Origin: a virus
Length of the DNA stretch: 34,688 nucleotides
Strand: one strand, 5' to 3'
IMG/VR virus record: IMGVR_UViG_3300030012_002140
Coordinates: 1-34,688 of that record
The position numbers and the translations under genes were made by a program. Shown in pieces: positions 12,349 to 21,500 of the stretch (the stretch's first letter is position 1; every line of letters starts with the position of its first letter). Below the pieces are notes generated by a model. The model saw nothing but the letters and a program-made list of their open reading frames with translations. It was not told where the DNA came from and made no database searches.

Positions 12349-13102
12349 GTTCTCTTAATACTAATTGAGTAGAATATATATCAGGTGCTACTTGCCTGAA
12401 TGTCAGTGAGCGAACTAACCTTACCCAATGAAATGGCCCAGTAGTACCATCTTCACTATATATAAAAGGTTCGCGATCAGTTACTGTATTAGCAAATGTT
12501 TCTAGGCTAGTTTTATTTGCGCTAGTCATGTGATCTAAACTAAGTGTAAGTGTTTTGAAGTTATTATGCTTACTAAAATAATAACGATTAGCACCAAGTG
12601 CTTTTACCTCTTCTGAACCATATGTATGTTCTTCTATAATATTTGCGGTAGGTGCAATTGGTAATTCAAGTTTATCACCAAAAAATACTTCTGTTATACC
12701 AGTTAAATCTCCATCTCGACTATTTATATACCAATATTGATATGAAGCAACTGTTAATGCTGCAATATTCCATCCAATAGATAGACTACTTACAGTGTTC
12801 CAAATACCTACTAAATTTGTTGCATGAAAGCCTCTATTAATTCTTATGTCATTACTTGTAGCAACAGTACTGTAAATAGCGCAGAAGTCAGGTGATATAC
12901 CACTACCAAAATTAAATTGCAATGCGTCATCTACTGCCCAACCGCTAACTACTTCAGAGATACCGCCATCGTTAGCTCTTTCCTCATTTGTTAACGCATC
13001 ACTACTGCTAAAAGGGCCAGTAACAGAGGTATTGTCAATTGTGCCATCAGTTAATGTTGCGGAACGCGAATTTAAGTTGTCGTAATATATAGTTGCAGCC
13101 AT
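12338..13102 (-). CDS. Tail-tip-associated protein, paralogue B, 254 aa
   Basis: Paralogue of the upstream gene with identical length. Shared blocks: Y-Y-D-N at the start, N-E-E-R, L-Q-F-x-F-G-S, S-x-G-W-N-I-A-A, A-S-Y-x-Y-W, E-V-F-F-G, and a C-terminal V-R-L-x-x-x-x-T-F-x-Q-V-A. The N-terminal half looks like a discoidin/galactose-binding beta sandwich (inference). It is the last gene of the late operon and is probably a virion component at the tail tip or fibre base. The stop overlaps the integrase gene on the other strand. Confidence 0.65.
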   Translation of the reverse strand: MAATIYYDNLNSRSATLTDGTIDNTSVTGPFSSSDALTNEERANDGGISEVVSGWAVDDALQFNFGSGISPDFCAIYSTVATSNDIRINRGFHATNLVGIWNTVSSLSIGWNIAALTVASYQYWYINSRDGDLTGITEVFFGDKLELPIAPTANIIEEHTYGSEEVKALGANRYYFSKHNNFKTLTLSLDHMTSANKTSLETFANTVTDREPFIYSEDGTTGPFHWVRLVRSLTFRQVAPDIYSTQLVLRELTA

Positions 13103-13866
13103 TACGCACTACTTTCTTCTTGAAGTGTTAAAGTAGCAGAATATGTATTTGTTGCTACTTGATTAAATGTTATTGCTTTGGCCAATCTAACTGTATGGTA
13201 TGCTGAATCATCATAATAAACAAAAGTATGTAAGTTGCTATAGTTAGTTTGTAGTAATTCTAATTGTGTTTTATCATCATCTGTTAACAGTGGAATATTA
13301 ATTGTCCACGTGCGCAGTTCTGTATCTATTTTATTAGAAAATTCAGTATTATCATATGCACTAGCAATAAAACTATTAAATGGTTTTGTTATACTTATAT
13401 CAAGCGTAGCAATATTAAACGCTTCTCCAAAAAATACTTCAGCAGGACTTAAAAATCCACTTAATGCCTCTAATAACCAATATCGATAACTAGCTTGCGT
13501 AAATGCTGCAATATTCCAACCAACAGAAAAATCGCTAGTAAAATCATGTTGCACTGCTGTATTACCGCTTGCAGCATCATCTCCATGTACTCGTAAATTA
13601 TCTACTTCTTCACCACGAAAATATATAGCCATAAAGTCAACTGTCTTTGCAGAACCTAAATCAAATTGTAACGTATCATTTGCACTAGCACCAAAGCTAG
13701 TAACATGTGCATTAAGCTGAAGGTCTATTAATCTTTCTTCATTACCTATAGAAGCGCCTCCTGAAGAAAAAGAATATGTTCCTGCACCACTATCTTCTAA
13801 TATTACACCTTCAGTAAGCGTAGCATTACGCGTATCAACATTATCAAAATATAATTTATGTGCCAT
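13102..13866 (-). CDS. Tail-tip-associated protein, paralogue A, 254 aa
   Basis: First of two tandem paralogues. Y-F-D-N at the start, N-E-E-R, L-Q-F-D-L-G-S, S-V-G-W-N-I-A-A, A-S-Y-R-Y-W, E-V-F-F-G, V-R-L-A-K-A-I-T-F-N-Q-V-A. It follows the tail-tip protein gene and shares TAATG coupling with the next gene. Beta-sandwich carbohydrate binding is suggested by the pattern but not proven. Divergence between copies is highest in residues 15-60 and 150-200. Confidence 0.65.
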   Translation of the reverse strand: MAHKLYFDNVDTRNATLTEGVILEDSGAGTYSFSSGGASIGNEERLIDLQLNAHVTSFGASANDTLQFDLGSAKTVDFMAIYFRGEEVDNLRVHGDDAASGNTAVQHDFTSDFSVGWNIAAFTQASYRYWLLEALSGFLSPAEVFFGEAFNIATLDISITKPFNSFIASAYDNTEFSNKIDTELRTWTINIPLLTDDDKTQLELLQTNYSNLHTFVYYDDSAYHTVRLAKAITFNQVATNTYSATLTLQEESSA

Positions 13867-16064
13867 TATGCTTTATGTACTTCCATTGCTTTAATTTTAA
13901 GACTATTGACTGTACGTGTAGTATCTGTTATTCTAAACTGAAAATTAGTATAAGCAGATGAAGAACCTCTGATTTGTCTAAAATCTGCTGGTGGATCGCT
14001 AAAAGTTATGATATCACCAATCTCAAGTTTCCACGCAACTGGATCAAGTATCTCACATTCAGCGGTAACTCTTTGTATTCTAAATAACTCTAGTAAATTC
14101 TTTGCAGCTTCAAATCCGTTAAACCAGTCTTGATTTAATGTAACAACACCACTATTATCGGTTAAACCATATGTAGATTTAGTAGAAGTATTGTTATAAT
14201 TAGTACCTGATAAATATGTGCCAGTTACTGGATGTTTATCATAGTTGTAATTTACTTTCCATAGTATTTTATTAAGTGGAATATTGCCAAATGTGGCGTT
14301 GCGATACATGCTTTGAGTAAGATTTTGAGTTACAGTTTTGCTTGAACCATCTTCTATCAAATAATGTATCTTGCCATCACTAGGTTTTACATACGCAATA
14401 AACCCAGCTTCCTTTTGAAGTTTATTTAATGCATCTTGTACCGTCATTTTTTCATCATCAATTGTACATCTTACTTCATTAAAATCATTGTAATTACCTT
14501 CTACATCAGATTGCGATGTATCATCTATGGTGCTTGCACCTGAACCAAAATTTAACAATATGTTTTCATGTACTTCTGTTGGACCATGTACTGCATTAGA
14601 ACCACTAATTGCATCTAACTCAACATACGAACCTTCTAACTCTCTACCATCTTCGCCTAAATAAATTGTTTCAGGCACTTGCTCACCCATACTTTTTTGA
14701 TTGTAAGTTGTGCTAGATTTTTCAATTTCTATATATGTCGTAATATCAAGATATATGCTATATACTTTTAAGTTATAGACATTATTATCATCTATTAATC
14801 TCAATCCTAATACAATATCAGTTAAGTTGACACCTGGCTCATGTCCTTGCGCTGAACCATTATTCCAATCAGATGTTATATCTTTTTTAACAACATATTT
14901 GTTTTCACCAGCAAATTGACTCCATGAATTATCTCCTGACCATCCATTTGCAGTGGTAACATCAGATTCATGTATTCCTGATAAAGTATCACTACCACTG
15001 TTATCATATATATGTGCCACACTAAAATTAACAACACCGTTAGGAATATTAGTGCCATCATTTTCTGCGATAATTACTGCAACTACTTTTGCTACACTAC
15101 CATTTAATTGTCCACTCATTGCAGCTAATATACCAGCAGGACTGCCTGATGCAACTCCAGTTGTGGCAACTGTTACTGAATCGCTATCATCGTCATTTAT
15201 TGCTAATGTGGGTGTAACATTAACATCTAAATTAGGATTTGATACATCAGAATTTTCAATTTGATGTACTGGTGATAATCTAACAGTATTTTTAAAAAAT
15301 GTTTTTTGATTTGTAGTATCTGATACATTATTAATTCTTACAACATTTGTACCAAACTTAGATGTTGTAGCGGTGGTAGCATTTTCTACTGGCACAAATC
15401 TATCTATGCTTGCAATATAGACATGGCCTCTTGCAGCACTATTATTTAAACCCTGATCGTAATAGATAAATTCACTATCATGTGAAATTAAATGCGCTGG
15501 TCTTAAAAATCTATTTGTACATAAACCAGGACTGGCTTCAGTAGATGTGTTATTGTCAAAGTCTCCATAACTAATTGGTTTAAATTTGCCTTTTACTGGC
15601 ACGTTATACCCTGATTCGTTTTCGATTTGATCTTGCAATACTTTATTAAAACGCCATGCAGCAAAGTCTTCGCAATTAACGCTTATCTCTCTATCAGTTA
15701 ATTTAGTAATACCAATAACTCTACCAACAAAGACTTGCAGGCAGTCACTTAGCGAGGATGTTGTGCCATTATTAGCAAAGTATATAGTAACAGTCTTATT
15801 GGTCCTATTTCCAAATGTATCTGCATATCCAGCGTTTACAATACGTAATCTTATATTACTTGTTCTACTAGTAAAATTGCGTAAATCTATGCTTGAATTA
15901 ATACTTGGTGTAGATAGCAATCTTCCATCGTAGGCCTGCGAATCTACTGTTACATCTCTAGTACTAAGATATAAAGTTGTACTGCCACTAATCTGCACCA
16001 ATGGGAATATATCGTTGTTACGTTTAAGAGCGTTTGTAAAATTTGAACTTGGTGATAATGCCAT
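13866..16064 (-). CDS. Tail tip / baseplate hub-like protein, 732 aa
   Basis: Position after the tape measure and size fit the siphovirus tail-tip protein that attaches fibres and holds the hub. The N-terminus (S-N-F-T-N-A-L-K-R-N-N-D-I-F-P-L-V-Q-I-S-G) and the I-L-W-K-V-N-Y-N-Y-D block followed by A-E-C-E-I-L-D-P-V-A-W-K-L-E-I-G-D-I-I-T-F are typical of DUF2163/tail-hub style proteins where the hub has an 'L-x-x-G-D-x-I' strand. The middle (about 290-450) is Ser/Thr/Asn-rich beta sandwich. No catalytic motif seen. Confidence 0.7.
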   Translation of the reverse strand: MALSPSSNFTNALKRNNDIFPLVQISGSTTLYLSTRDVTVDSQAYDGRLLSTPSINSSIDLRNFTSRTSNIRLRIVNAGYADTFGNRTNKTVTIYFANNGTTSSLSDCLQVFVGRVIGITKLTDREISVNCEDFAAWRFNKVLQDQIENESGYNVPVKGKFKPISYGDFDNNTSTEASPGLCTNRFLRPAHLISHDSEFIYYDQGLNNSAARGHVYIASIDRFVPVENATTATTSKFGTNVVRINNVSDTTNQKTFFKNTVRLSPVHQIENSDVSNPNLDVNVTPTLAINDDDSDSVTVATTGVASGSPAGILAAMSGQLNGSVAKVVAVIIAENDGTNIPNGVVNFSVAHIYDNSGSDTLSGIHESDVTTANGWSGDNSWSQFAGENKYVVKKDITSDWNNGSAQGHEPGVNLTDIVLGLRLIDDNNVYNLKVYSIYLDITTYIEIEKSSTTYNQKSMGEQVPETIYLGEDGRELEGSYVELDAISGSNAVHGPTEVHENILLNFGSGASTIDDTSQSDVEGNYNDFNEVRCTIDDEKMTVQDALNKLQKEAGFIAYVKPSDGKIHYLIEDGSSKTVTQNLTQSMYRNATFGNIPLNKILWKVNYNYDKHPVTGTYLSGTNYNNTSTKSTYGLTDNSGVVTLNQDWFNGFEAAKNLLELFRIQRVTAECEILDPVAWKLEIGDIITFSDPPADFRQIRGSSSAYTNFQFRITDTTRTVNSLKIKAMEVHKA

Positions 16065-16067
16065 AAT

Positions 16068-17930
16068 CTATGCGTTAGCTTCACGCCTTAGTTCTTCTCG
16101 TATAGCAGGAAGTACCTTATTTCTTACGTGGTCTTCATCACCAACCATATCGCCTGCAATATTAATAGTGACTCCACCACTAGGCTGACCTGTGTTATTC
16201 ATTTGCGCTAGGTTTTGCAGGCCAATACTATTTACTGCGCTACGTTGCATTATAAACTCGCCTGATTGCGCGAGTATTGGAACATTATCTTGACCTTGAA
16301 CCATACCGCCAGTAGCAAAACGCTGTATACCATTGTTTTGTATTAATCCACCTGTATGTCCAATAAATTGAGAAATTGCTGACAACCCAGCACCTGCAAC
16401 TTGCCCACCAGGTGCTAAAGCAATAACTGAGCCTAAAGTCCTAATAAATAAACCTAATTGTTGTGAAACAGACATACTCTCTTTACCCATTCTTGCCATA
16501 CTATTTCCAATTAGACCTATTGCGCTTGCAGCTTCCGTGCTAGACATTGCCATTTCTTTATCTTTAATGATTTTTTTATTTTGCTCTGTAATTCCTTTAA
16601 GCATCATGTCTGCAAATTTTTGTTCCGCCTCTGTAGCATTATCTAATGTTAATGCAAATTCTTGATTCATTAAAATCGCAGCAGTGTCAATCTGAACTTT
16701 ATCGCCTAATACCTGCTTTAACGCTCTTTCAGCATCAAGCATTTTTTGAGTCAAAGCTAATTTAGATTCGTCCATACCTAAATTTTCAGCAGATAATAAA
16801 AATACACCACGAGCCAACTCATCCATAGCTTTTTGCAATTCTACATTTTTTTCTAAAATTGTATTGCTTTGACCTAACGTGCTAATGTACTGGTTCATAT
16901 TCATACCAGCTTGTTGATAAGCTTGCGAGTTGTTATTTATTGCAGTGGTATTGGCATTAAATGCACCTGTGTAGTCTAAAAGCTGACTAATGGCAAAAGC
17001 TAAAACGCCAACTGCACCTGCACGCAAAACGCGATTAAAATTTAATGTGGTTGCTGTAGCTATAATTGCTTTGGCATTAAAAATAACAAAGGCAGCACCT
17101 AATGCTGTCACATGTCTCGTAAAATCTGCTAATGATTGTAAATCAATTGCTCGAAAAAATCTTTCAGTAGCTTGTACTGCTTCCATTAAAAATGGTGTTA
17201 ATAAATCACCAACTGTTGCTTGAAATCTTGTAATAGCATCTTGCATATTGCTCATAGCACCAGTAAGCGTTTGACTCATGCGCTTACTACTACCCTCAAT
17301 ACCTGACGCAGGATCAACTAATGTTTTAAGCAGTGCTTGTCTAAATTGAGGCAGTGTTGTTTTAGATAGGTCATCTAAACCTTGTGTGGTCTTAATAATA
17401 TTAAGTATTCCACGTTCTCTAAGTATATCTGCTGCACCAGCTCCACCAGCAAACGCGCGACCTAAAGCATTTGCTGCTTCAGTAGCGCTTGTACCCATGA
17501 ATGCAGCAAGGTCAGTAACAGACCTAAGTGTTGCTTCTGCATTTAATCCAAATGCTTGTAACTGCGCACCTGCATTGACAACATCATCAAGCATAAACGG
17601 TGTAGTTGCAGCGACCTCATTAAAAGCTTTAAATGCTTTCTCTGCATTTTCAACACCACCAGTAAGTCCTACTAATCTTGTTTTAACATCTTCAAATTGC
17701 CTTGAAGCATTTACAAAGCCACCAACAGCGCGCGTTAGACCTACGGTAGCAAATGATACTAGTAATAAATTATTTCTTAATGCGCCAACTTGTCTGCGTA
17801 ATCCAGCAGTAGCTTGGCGTTGACGGTTCTTTGCTTTAGTTGCTTTGTCTGAAGATTTTTCAATTTCTTGAAAACCTTTTTTAGCATCTCTAAAACCTTT
17901 AGTTCTTATTTCTATTATGAACTTGCTCAT
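16068..17930 (-). CDS. Tape measure protein, 620 aa
   Basis: N-terminal K-G-F-R-D-A-K-K-G-F-Q-E-I-E-K, then R-Q-F-E-D-V-K-T-R-L, T-P-F-M-L-D-D-V-V, A-L-G-R-A-F-A-G-G-A, characteristic of phage tail tape measure proteins. Hydrophobic helices lie near 270-320 and 490-530. The C-terminus has the frequent G-G-M-V-Q-G-x-D-N-V-P-I-L-A-Q-S-G-E-F-I-M motif. Its length sets tail length; 620 residues suggests a rather short siphovirus tail, about 90 nm by the usual 0.15 nm per residue rule. It starts inside the last 32 bases of the chaperone gene. Confidence 0.9.
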   Translation of the reverse strand: MSKFIIEIRTKGFRDAKKGFQEIEKSSDKATKAKNRQRQATAGLRRQVGALRNNLLLVSFATVGLTRAVGGFVNASRQFEDVKTRLVGLTGGVENAEKAFKAFNEVAATTPFMLDDVVNAGAQLQAFGLNAEATLRSVTDLAAFMGTSATEAANALGRAFAGGAGAADILRERGILNIIKTTQGLDDLSKTTLPQFRQALLKTLVDPASGIEGSSKRMSQTLTGAMSNMQDAITRFQATVGDLLTPFLMEAVQATERFFRAIDLQSLADFTRHVTALGAAFVIFNAKAIIATATTLNFNRVLRAGAVGVLAFAISQLLDYTGAFNANTTAINNNSQAYQQAGMNMNQYISTLGQSNTILEKNVELQKAMDELARGVFLLSAENLGMDESKLALTQKMLDAERALKQVLGDKVQIDTAAILMNQEFALTLDNATEAEQKFADMMLKGITEQNKKIIKDKEMAMSSTEAASAIGLIGNSMARMGKESMSVSQQLGLFIRTLGSVIALAPGGQVAGAGLSAISQFIGHTGGLIQNNGIQRFATGGMVQGQDNVPILAQSGEFIMQRSAVNSIGLQNLAQMNNTGQPSGGVTINIAGDMVGDEDHVRNKVLPAIREELRREANA

Positions 17931-18291
17931 CTTGTTCCAATTTTATACATGCATTATACTCTTCATCTATAGCAGAAAAGATGACGAAACGCTCATACGG
18001 CATCGTATCTAAATTGTCTGCTACTGGTAAATTAAATCGCTTAATAGCCATAAATTCATCAAGCCATAACAAAGTATCACCATCGCTAAAATAACTGATA
18101 TCAGCACAATGCAAGAGGTTAAAATAAAGTTGCTGACCCGGTGTAAACTTTTGCTGGTCATCTTCATCCAATATGCGTTTAATCTCATGCCATAGCTCCT
18201 CTTCTGTAAAAGTTATGCGCTTGCGAAGTGTAGGACTATTTGCTTTATAAGGAAATGTAAGCTCACGTGACTTGATCTTATGGTAATGCAT
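17899..18291 (-). CDS. Tail assembly chaperone, second part (GT-like extension)
   Basis: 130 residues if translated alone from ATG 18291, but the frame is open upstream to the end of the preceding gene and lies in the -1 frame relative to it. It is therefore most likely made as a fusion with the 88-aa protein, giving about 226 residues, as in the lambda G/GT pair. Helical and acidic, F-T-E-E-E-L-W-H-E-I-K. It binds tape measure and tube protein during tail assembly in known systems. Confidence 0.75.
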   Translation of the reverse strand: MHYHKIKSRELTFPYKANSPTLRKRITFTEEELWHEIKRILDEDDQQKFTPGQQLYFNLLHCADISYFSDGDTLLWLDEFMAIKRFNLPVADNLDTMPYERFVIFSAIDEEYNACIKLEQDEQVHNRNKN

Positions 18292-18311
18292 CCATAAAGC
18301 TACGCGAGCCT

Positions 18312-18578
18312 TTAATTCTTTTTTTTACTAGGTACTTTATATGTATTGTAGATATCCATAAGCACAACGTCTATCTGATTATCGTCAAGATGGCTTAATT
18401 CTTTTTCTGCATCTTCAAATGCAAAATCCATTATCCATTCTAACACAGTATAGAACTTAGAGCTATCGACATTGCCATTCATATCAACGGCAGAAATCTC
18501 TAGCTTGTGTAACTCACGTCTATCTTTAAATGTTAATTCACGGCATTCAAATGTACCATGTTCTGATTTGATGGTCAT
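18312..18578 (-). CDS. Tail assembly chaperone, first part (G-like)
   Basis: 88 residues with the usual position between tail tube and tape measure. Contains F-K-D-R-R-E-L-H-K-L-E, then F-Y-T-V-L-E-W-I-M-D-F-A-F and D-V-V-L-M-D-I-Y-N-T-Y-K-V-P-S-K-K-K-N. The end of the gene is the slippery A-AAA-AAG, two codons before its TAA. The shorter product and the frameshifted fusion are expected to be made together at an uneven ratio. Confidence 0.78.
   Translation of the reverse strand: MTIKSEHGTFECRELTFKDRRELHKLEISAVDMNGNVDSSKFYTVLEWIMDFAFEDAEKELSHLDDNQIDVVLMDIYNTYKVPSKKKN
18318..18324 (-). promoter_or_regulatory. Programmed -1 ribosomal frameshift site A-AAA-AAG
   Basis: On the minus strand, AGT AAA AAA AAG AAT TAA: the heptamer A AAA AAG is in the correct zero-frame phase. 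A -1 slip continues GAA TTA AAG GCT CGC and so on without a stop, straight into the ATG at 18291 and the 130-residue frame. It joins codon 87 of the first gene to 139 further residues. This is the most common slippery sequence in tail chaperone genes. Confidence 0.85.
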
Positions 18579-18607
18579 ACAACCTCACTACTTGTATTAA
18601 CCCAGGT

Positions 18608-19603
18608 CTAAGATGCTGTAATCTCAATTATAGGAGCAGTCTCATTTGCAGCAAAAGCTCTAAATGGAATATTCTGCAATAAGAAGTCACCAACTTCAGG
18701 CTTTGAATTATCAATCATTACATCAGGTAAACTTAATGTGTATCCACTTGATTCAGCAAGGCTCAATGCAATACCAGCGCTATCTCCAGCAATTTTAGCA
18801 TCAAGATCGTGAATACTATCATCACGTTTTGCCACTAATGTACCAGTAACTTCATATGGTCCATTTTGTACGTAGCCAAATGGATAATAATTTGTAGTAT
18901 CTTGATAATGCACTCTAGCTAGTGGCCTACTTATTACAATTTCATAACTTTGCAATACTAACGCTTCACTGTTTAGCGTAGATGTTGAAAGATTAAATAT
19001 GTTTTTTGGTGCAGCCGTATCTAAGGTCTTAGAACCAGGCGCTCCAAACGCACTCTGTACTGGTCTGTATCCTGACATAAACTGAGTTTCTACTACAAGC
19101 TCACCACCATTTGTACCAACATCTGCTCTAAGCGTCATAGACGTAGCAAAACAACCGGGCATAGAAACATCATTATTTGTACCATCAGAACCAGCGTTTT
19201 CAAATAAAAGTGTCACCGCATTAACATTTGTACCACCATGTTTCATAACAGAAGCACTATTGTCATTTGTATTTGCTGCTGGTGTTAATGAGGCTGTGCT
19301 TGATCCATCACCAAATAATGCTAGGCATGATTTTAATATCGCTGTTGGTGTGCCACGCATTGTTAAAGTAGCTTCATACATTTGCGTATCAGGTCTGTGG
19401 TGACCTTGACTCTCAAGTTGCCCAAGCACACTATTTTTACTTGGCGCAACATCAATTGGAGCTGATGCAGCTTCTATGTTATAATCTGTAACTTGTAAAA
19501 AATTCCAAGTATCGCTAGTAGCATGAGCAGTTCCTAAAGCTGCTGAACCATTACCAATACCAACATCAATACTTGTTTTTGATTGAAAATTTGTTTCAGC
19601 CAT
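18608..19603 (-). CDS. Major tail tube protein, 331 aa
   Basis: Position between tail terminator and tail chaperones, and a sequence rich in Ser/Thr/Ala/Gly beta strands (T-S-I-D-V-G-I-G-N-G, Y-E-A-T-L-T-M-R-G-T, L-R-A-D-V-G-T-N-G-G-E-L-V-V-E-T-Q-F, E-V-T-G-T-L-V-A-K-R-D-D) fit a siphovirus tube protein. It is larger than the usual 150-250 residues, so an Ig-like or surface extension may be present. It would polymerise into the tail tube. Confidence 0.75.
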   Translation of the reverse strand: MAETNFQSKTSIDVGIGNGSAALGTAHATSDTWNFLQVTDYNIEAASAPIDVAPSKNSVLGQLESQGHHRPDTQMYEATLTMRGTPTAILKSCLALFGDGSSTASLTPAANTNDNSASVMKHGGTNVNAVTLLFENAGSDGTNNDVSMPGCFATSMTLRADVGTNGGELVVETQFMSGYRPVQSAFGAPGSKTLDTAAPKNIFNLSTSTLNSEALVLQSYEIVISRPLARVHYQDTTNYYPFGYVQNGPYEVTGTLVAKRDDSIHDLDAKIAGDSAGIALSLAESSGYTLSLPDVMIDNSKPEVGDFLLQNIPFRAFAANETAPIIEITAS

Positions 19604-19788
19604 TACTTACTTTCCTTTTCTTTAATTGGTTCTGCACTTTCTAAATGCTTTTCTAATTCCTTTGGCACAGAGTCTATTGCAATACTTTCTCCAGCCATTA
19701 GGCGATTATGTTTCGCTGCACTTTCAAAGGCATAAAAATTCTTACTATCATCAAGCTTTTTATAGCTATCTTTTGCTTTATATTTCAT
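19603..19788 (-). CDS. Small hydrophilic tail-region protein, 61 aa
   Basis: Lys/Glu-rich, no membrane segment, ends P-I-K-E-K-E-S-K. ATG overlaps the tail terminator gene by 4 bases and its stop overlaps the tube protein start. Y-A-F-E-S-A-A-K-H-N-R-L-M-A-G-E-S-I resembles short proteins found beside tail tube genes. Role unknown. Confidence 0.6.
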   Translation of the reverse strand: MKYKAKDSYKKLDDSKNFYAFESAAKHNRLMAGESIAIDSVPKELEKHLESAEPIKEKESK

Positions 19789-20216
19789 CCTATCACTTCC
19801 ATTACTGATACGTTTATTTCCATACTAGCACTTACTAAATATGGATTATCTTCATCTCTTGCATATTCTATTGAGCTTACATTTGCATTATTGAATTTGC
19901 GTGAGCCTGATACTTCATAGTTTCTATTATTATAAATAAGTCTTTTAACTCTTTCAGCAACCTCAGACACAGTTTTAAGTGTTAGCTTTGTGTAGTTACC
20001 ACCTAAATCAACTTGATAAGCAAGGTTGACTGTATAGTCTCTAACTTGTGCTGTAGTTAAAGTTTCATTTAGTTCATCAGAAACTGGCGTTATCAAAAAA
20101 CTTTGATTACCCTCATGGGCATCGTAATAGATCGGCATTGAAAATTCATCAGCAATAATGCTAGATAAACTTTCAATGACTCGATCGTAGATAACATTTT
20201 CGTAAGAAATTGCCAT
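19785..20216 (-). CDS. Tail terminator / completion protein, 143 aa
   Basis: Size, position just upstream of the tube protein, and pattern (E-N-V-I-Y-D-R-V-I-E-S-L-S-S-I-I, R-D-Y-T-V-N-L-A-Y-Q-V-D, V-S-E-V-A-E-R-V-K-R-L-I-Y-N-N, V-S-A-S-M-E-I-N-V) fit the tail terminator family (gpU-like alpha/beta fold). It would cap the tube and make the head-tail joint. Assigned by position and fold pattern, not by a catalytic motif. Confidence 0.6.
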   Translation of the reverse strand: MAISYENVIYDRVIESLSSIIADEFSMPIYYDAHEGNQSFLITPVSDELNETLTTAQVRDYTVNLAYQVDLGGNYTKLTLKTVSEVAERVKRLIYNNRNYEVSGSRKFNNANVSSIEYARDEDNPYLVSASMEINVSVMEVIG

Positions 20217-20221
20217 CTATA

Positions 20222-20320
20222 TTAACGGCGCTTAGATGACATCTTGCGCTTTTTCATCACTTTTTTCTTGAGCTTCTTCTTTTTTTTGCCCATCTTACCA
20301 TATCCTTTACCCATTGGCAT
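20222..20320 (-). CDS. Lysine-rich micro-protein, 32 aa
   Basis: Begins M-P-M-G-K-G-Y-G-K-M-G-K and ends K-R-K-M-S-S-K-R-R; more than half of the residues are Lys or Arg. A good ribosome site, AAGGAG, lies 7 bases upstream of ATG 20320. Similar 'P-x-G-K-G-x-Y-G' micro-proteins occur in the structural blocks of many aquatic phages. Probably binds DNA or the acidic head interior; function not established. Confidence 0.65.
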   Translation of the reverse strand: MPMGKGYGKMGKKKKKLKKKVMKKRKMSSKRR

Positions 20321-20331
20321 AGCATTACTCC

Positions 20332-21312
20332 TTATCTGTAGATTTGACCTGACTTGATTGTTCCAATTGGCAGTTCGTCACTTTGAAAAATGATTGACCA
20401 TTCATCATTAGCAACGTACACTCCTGCCTGAAATCTTATCCTTGCTCCATAAGCAAGTGGTTGATAATCACCATTTACTTGCTCGGCATCCACTACCTTA
20501 TGCATACGCAGACCTTCACTATTCTTGACATATACATCGTATTTGACTGGACTAGTTGTACCTAGTGCAAATGTGCCACCAGTAGAAATAACTACTCTTA
20601 CCTCATCATAATCCACTGCTGGCGGACCATGAAGCTTGATATCTTCAACATAACCAGTTGTAGAACCGTTAAGAGATATTTCTTGTATCACACCTTTTTC
20701 TGAAGCAAAAGATGTTTCATTTGACATTACATATTCACGTCTTTTAAGCTTATCCAATAGTCCAGTACCATCAGGATTGATTGCCATCTCTTCAATGGCT
20801 TGTGCTTTTTCAGTATCGTGACTTCTTACCAGGTCGGCGCAGGCGAGAATGGCGTTTATACGAACGATTATAAAATCATAGTTTCGCTCGCTTGCGCCTT
20901 GGTATGTGGTGTTTGCACGCTTATATATAGGTCTATTCAAATAAGACCGCATGAGATCGGCCTGCTCTTTGCATATCCTAGTCTTTAAATCTTCCCAGTC
21001 TTGCCCTGCTTCAAATACTGCGCTATTCAAAGCAGATACAGAACTAGATTCTAAATAAAAATCAACGCTATCTGTTGATTCATTGTATTTGTATTCATTA
21101 TCTGCGTTAGGTGTATCTGTGACCTTAGTTAATTCCACACCATCTTTGTATAAATTTTCTACATACCCAACATCAGATAAGCGGTACAAATTACTGCTTA
21201 CTGTGGTCCAATTAGGCGCACATACGCGCTTTCTATCATAGCGATCGATATCATTGACTACACCTTGTAAGTCAGTGGTAATGTTACAAAATGCTGAATA
21301 TATACTGCTCAT
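20332..21312 (-). CDS. Head-tail connector / neck-like protein, 326 aa
   Basis: N-terminal 150 residues helical with I-C-K-E-Q-A-D-L-M-R-S-Y-L-N-R-P-I-Y-K-R and Y-D-F-I-I-V-R-I-N-A-I-L-A-C, like head-tail adaptor proteins. The C-terminal half (about 210-326) is beta-rich with G-T-T-S-P-V-K-Y-D-V-Y-V-K-N-S-E-G, possibly an Ig-like or decoration domain. The two-part layout suggests a connector with a surface domain. Assigned mainly by position between lysis-like genes and tail terminator. Confidence 0.5.
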   Translation of the reverse strand: MSSIYSAFCNITTDLQGVVNDIDRYDRKRVCAPNWTTVSSNLYRLSDVGYVENLYKDGVELTKVTDTPNADNEYKYNESTDSVDFYLESSSVSALNSAVFEAGQDWEDLKTRICKEQADLMRSYLNRPIYKRANTTYQGASERNYDFIIVRINAILACADLVRSHDTEKAQAIEEMAINPDGTGLLDKLKRREYVMSNETSFASEKGVIQEISLNGSTTGYVEDIKLHGPPAVDYDEVRVVISTGGTFALGTTSPVKYDVYVKNSEGLRMHKVVDAEQVNGDYQPLAYGARIRFQAGVYVANDEWSIIFQSDELPIGTIKSGQIYR

Positions 21313-21500
21313 GCTCTAGCCATGTCCTCAATGTTTGGAAGTAATGTAATGTTTGGTATCTCAGCAGTTGCTATTAAAGCAAGAATGAGTGAGAATATCT
21401 CACCATGCGCGTTGTAGTCACGGCGCAGTTCTTTTTCTAACTCTTTGAGTCTGCACATTACTTCTATAATGTTTTCTATTTTTTGTACTTCACTATCCAT
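21309..21500 (-). CDS. Coiled-coil protein, 63 aa
   Basis: Residues 1-30 are a strong amphipathic helix (E-V-Q-K-I-E-N-I-I-E-V-M-C-R-L-K-E-L-E), then a hydrophobic stretch F-S-L-I-L-A-L-I-A-T-A that may be a weak membrane segment. Overlaps the neighbours by 4 and 8 bases. No family recognised. Confidence 0.6.
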   Translation of the reverse strand: MDSEVQKIENIIEVMCRLKELEKELRRDYNAHGEIFSLILALIATAEIPNITLLPNIEDMARA

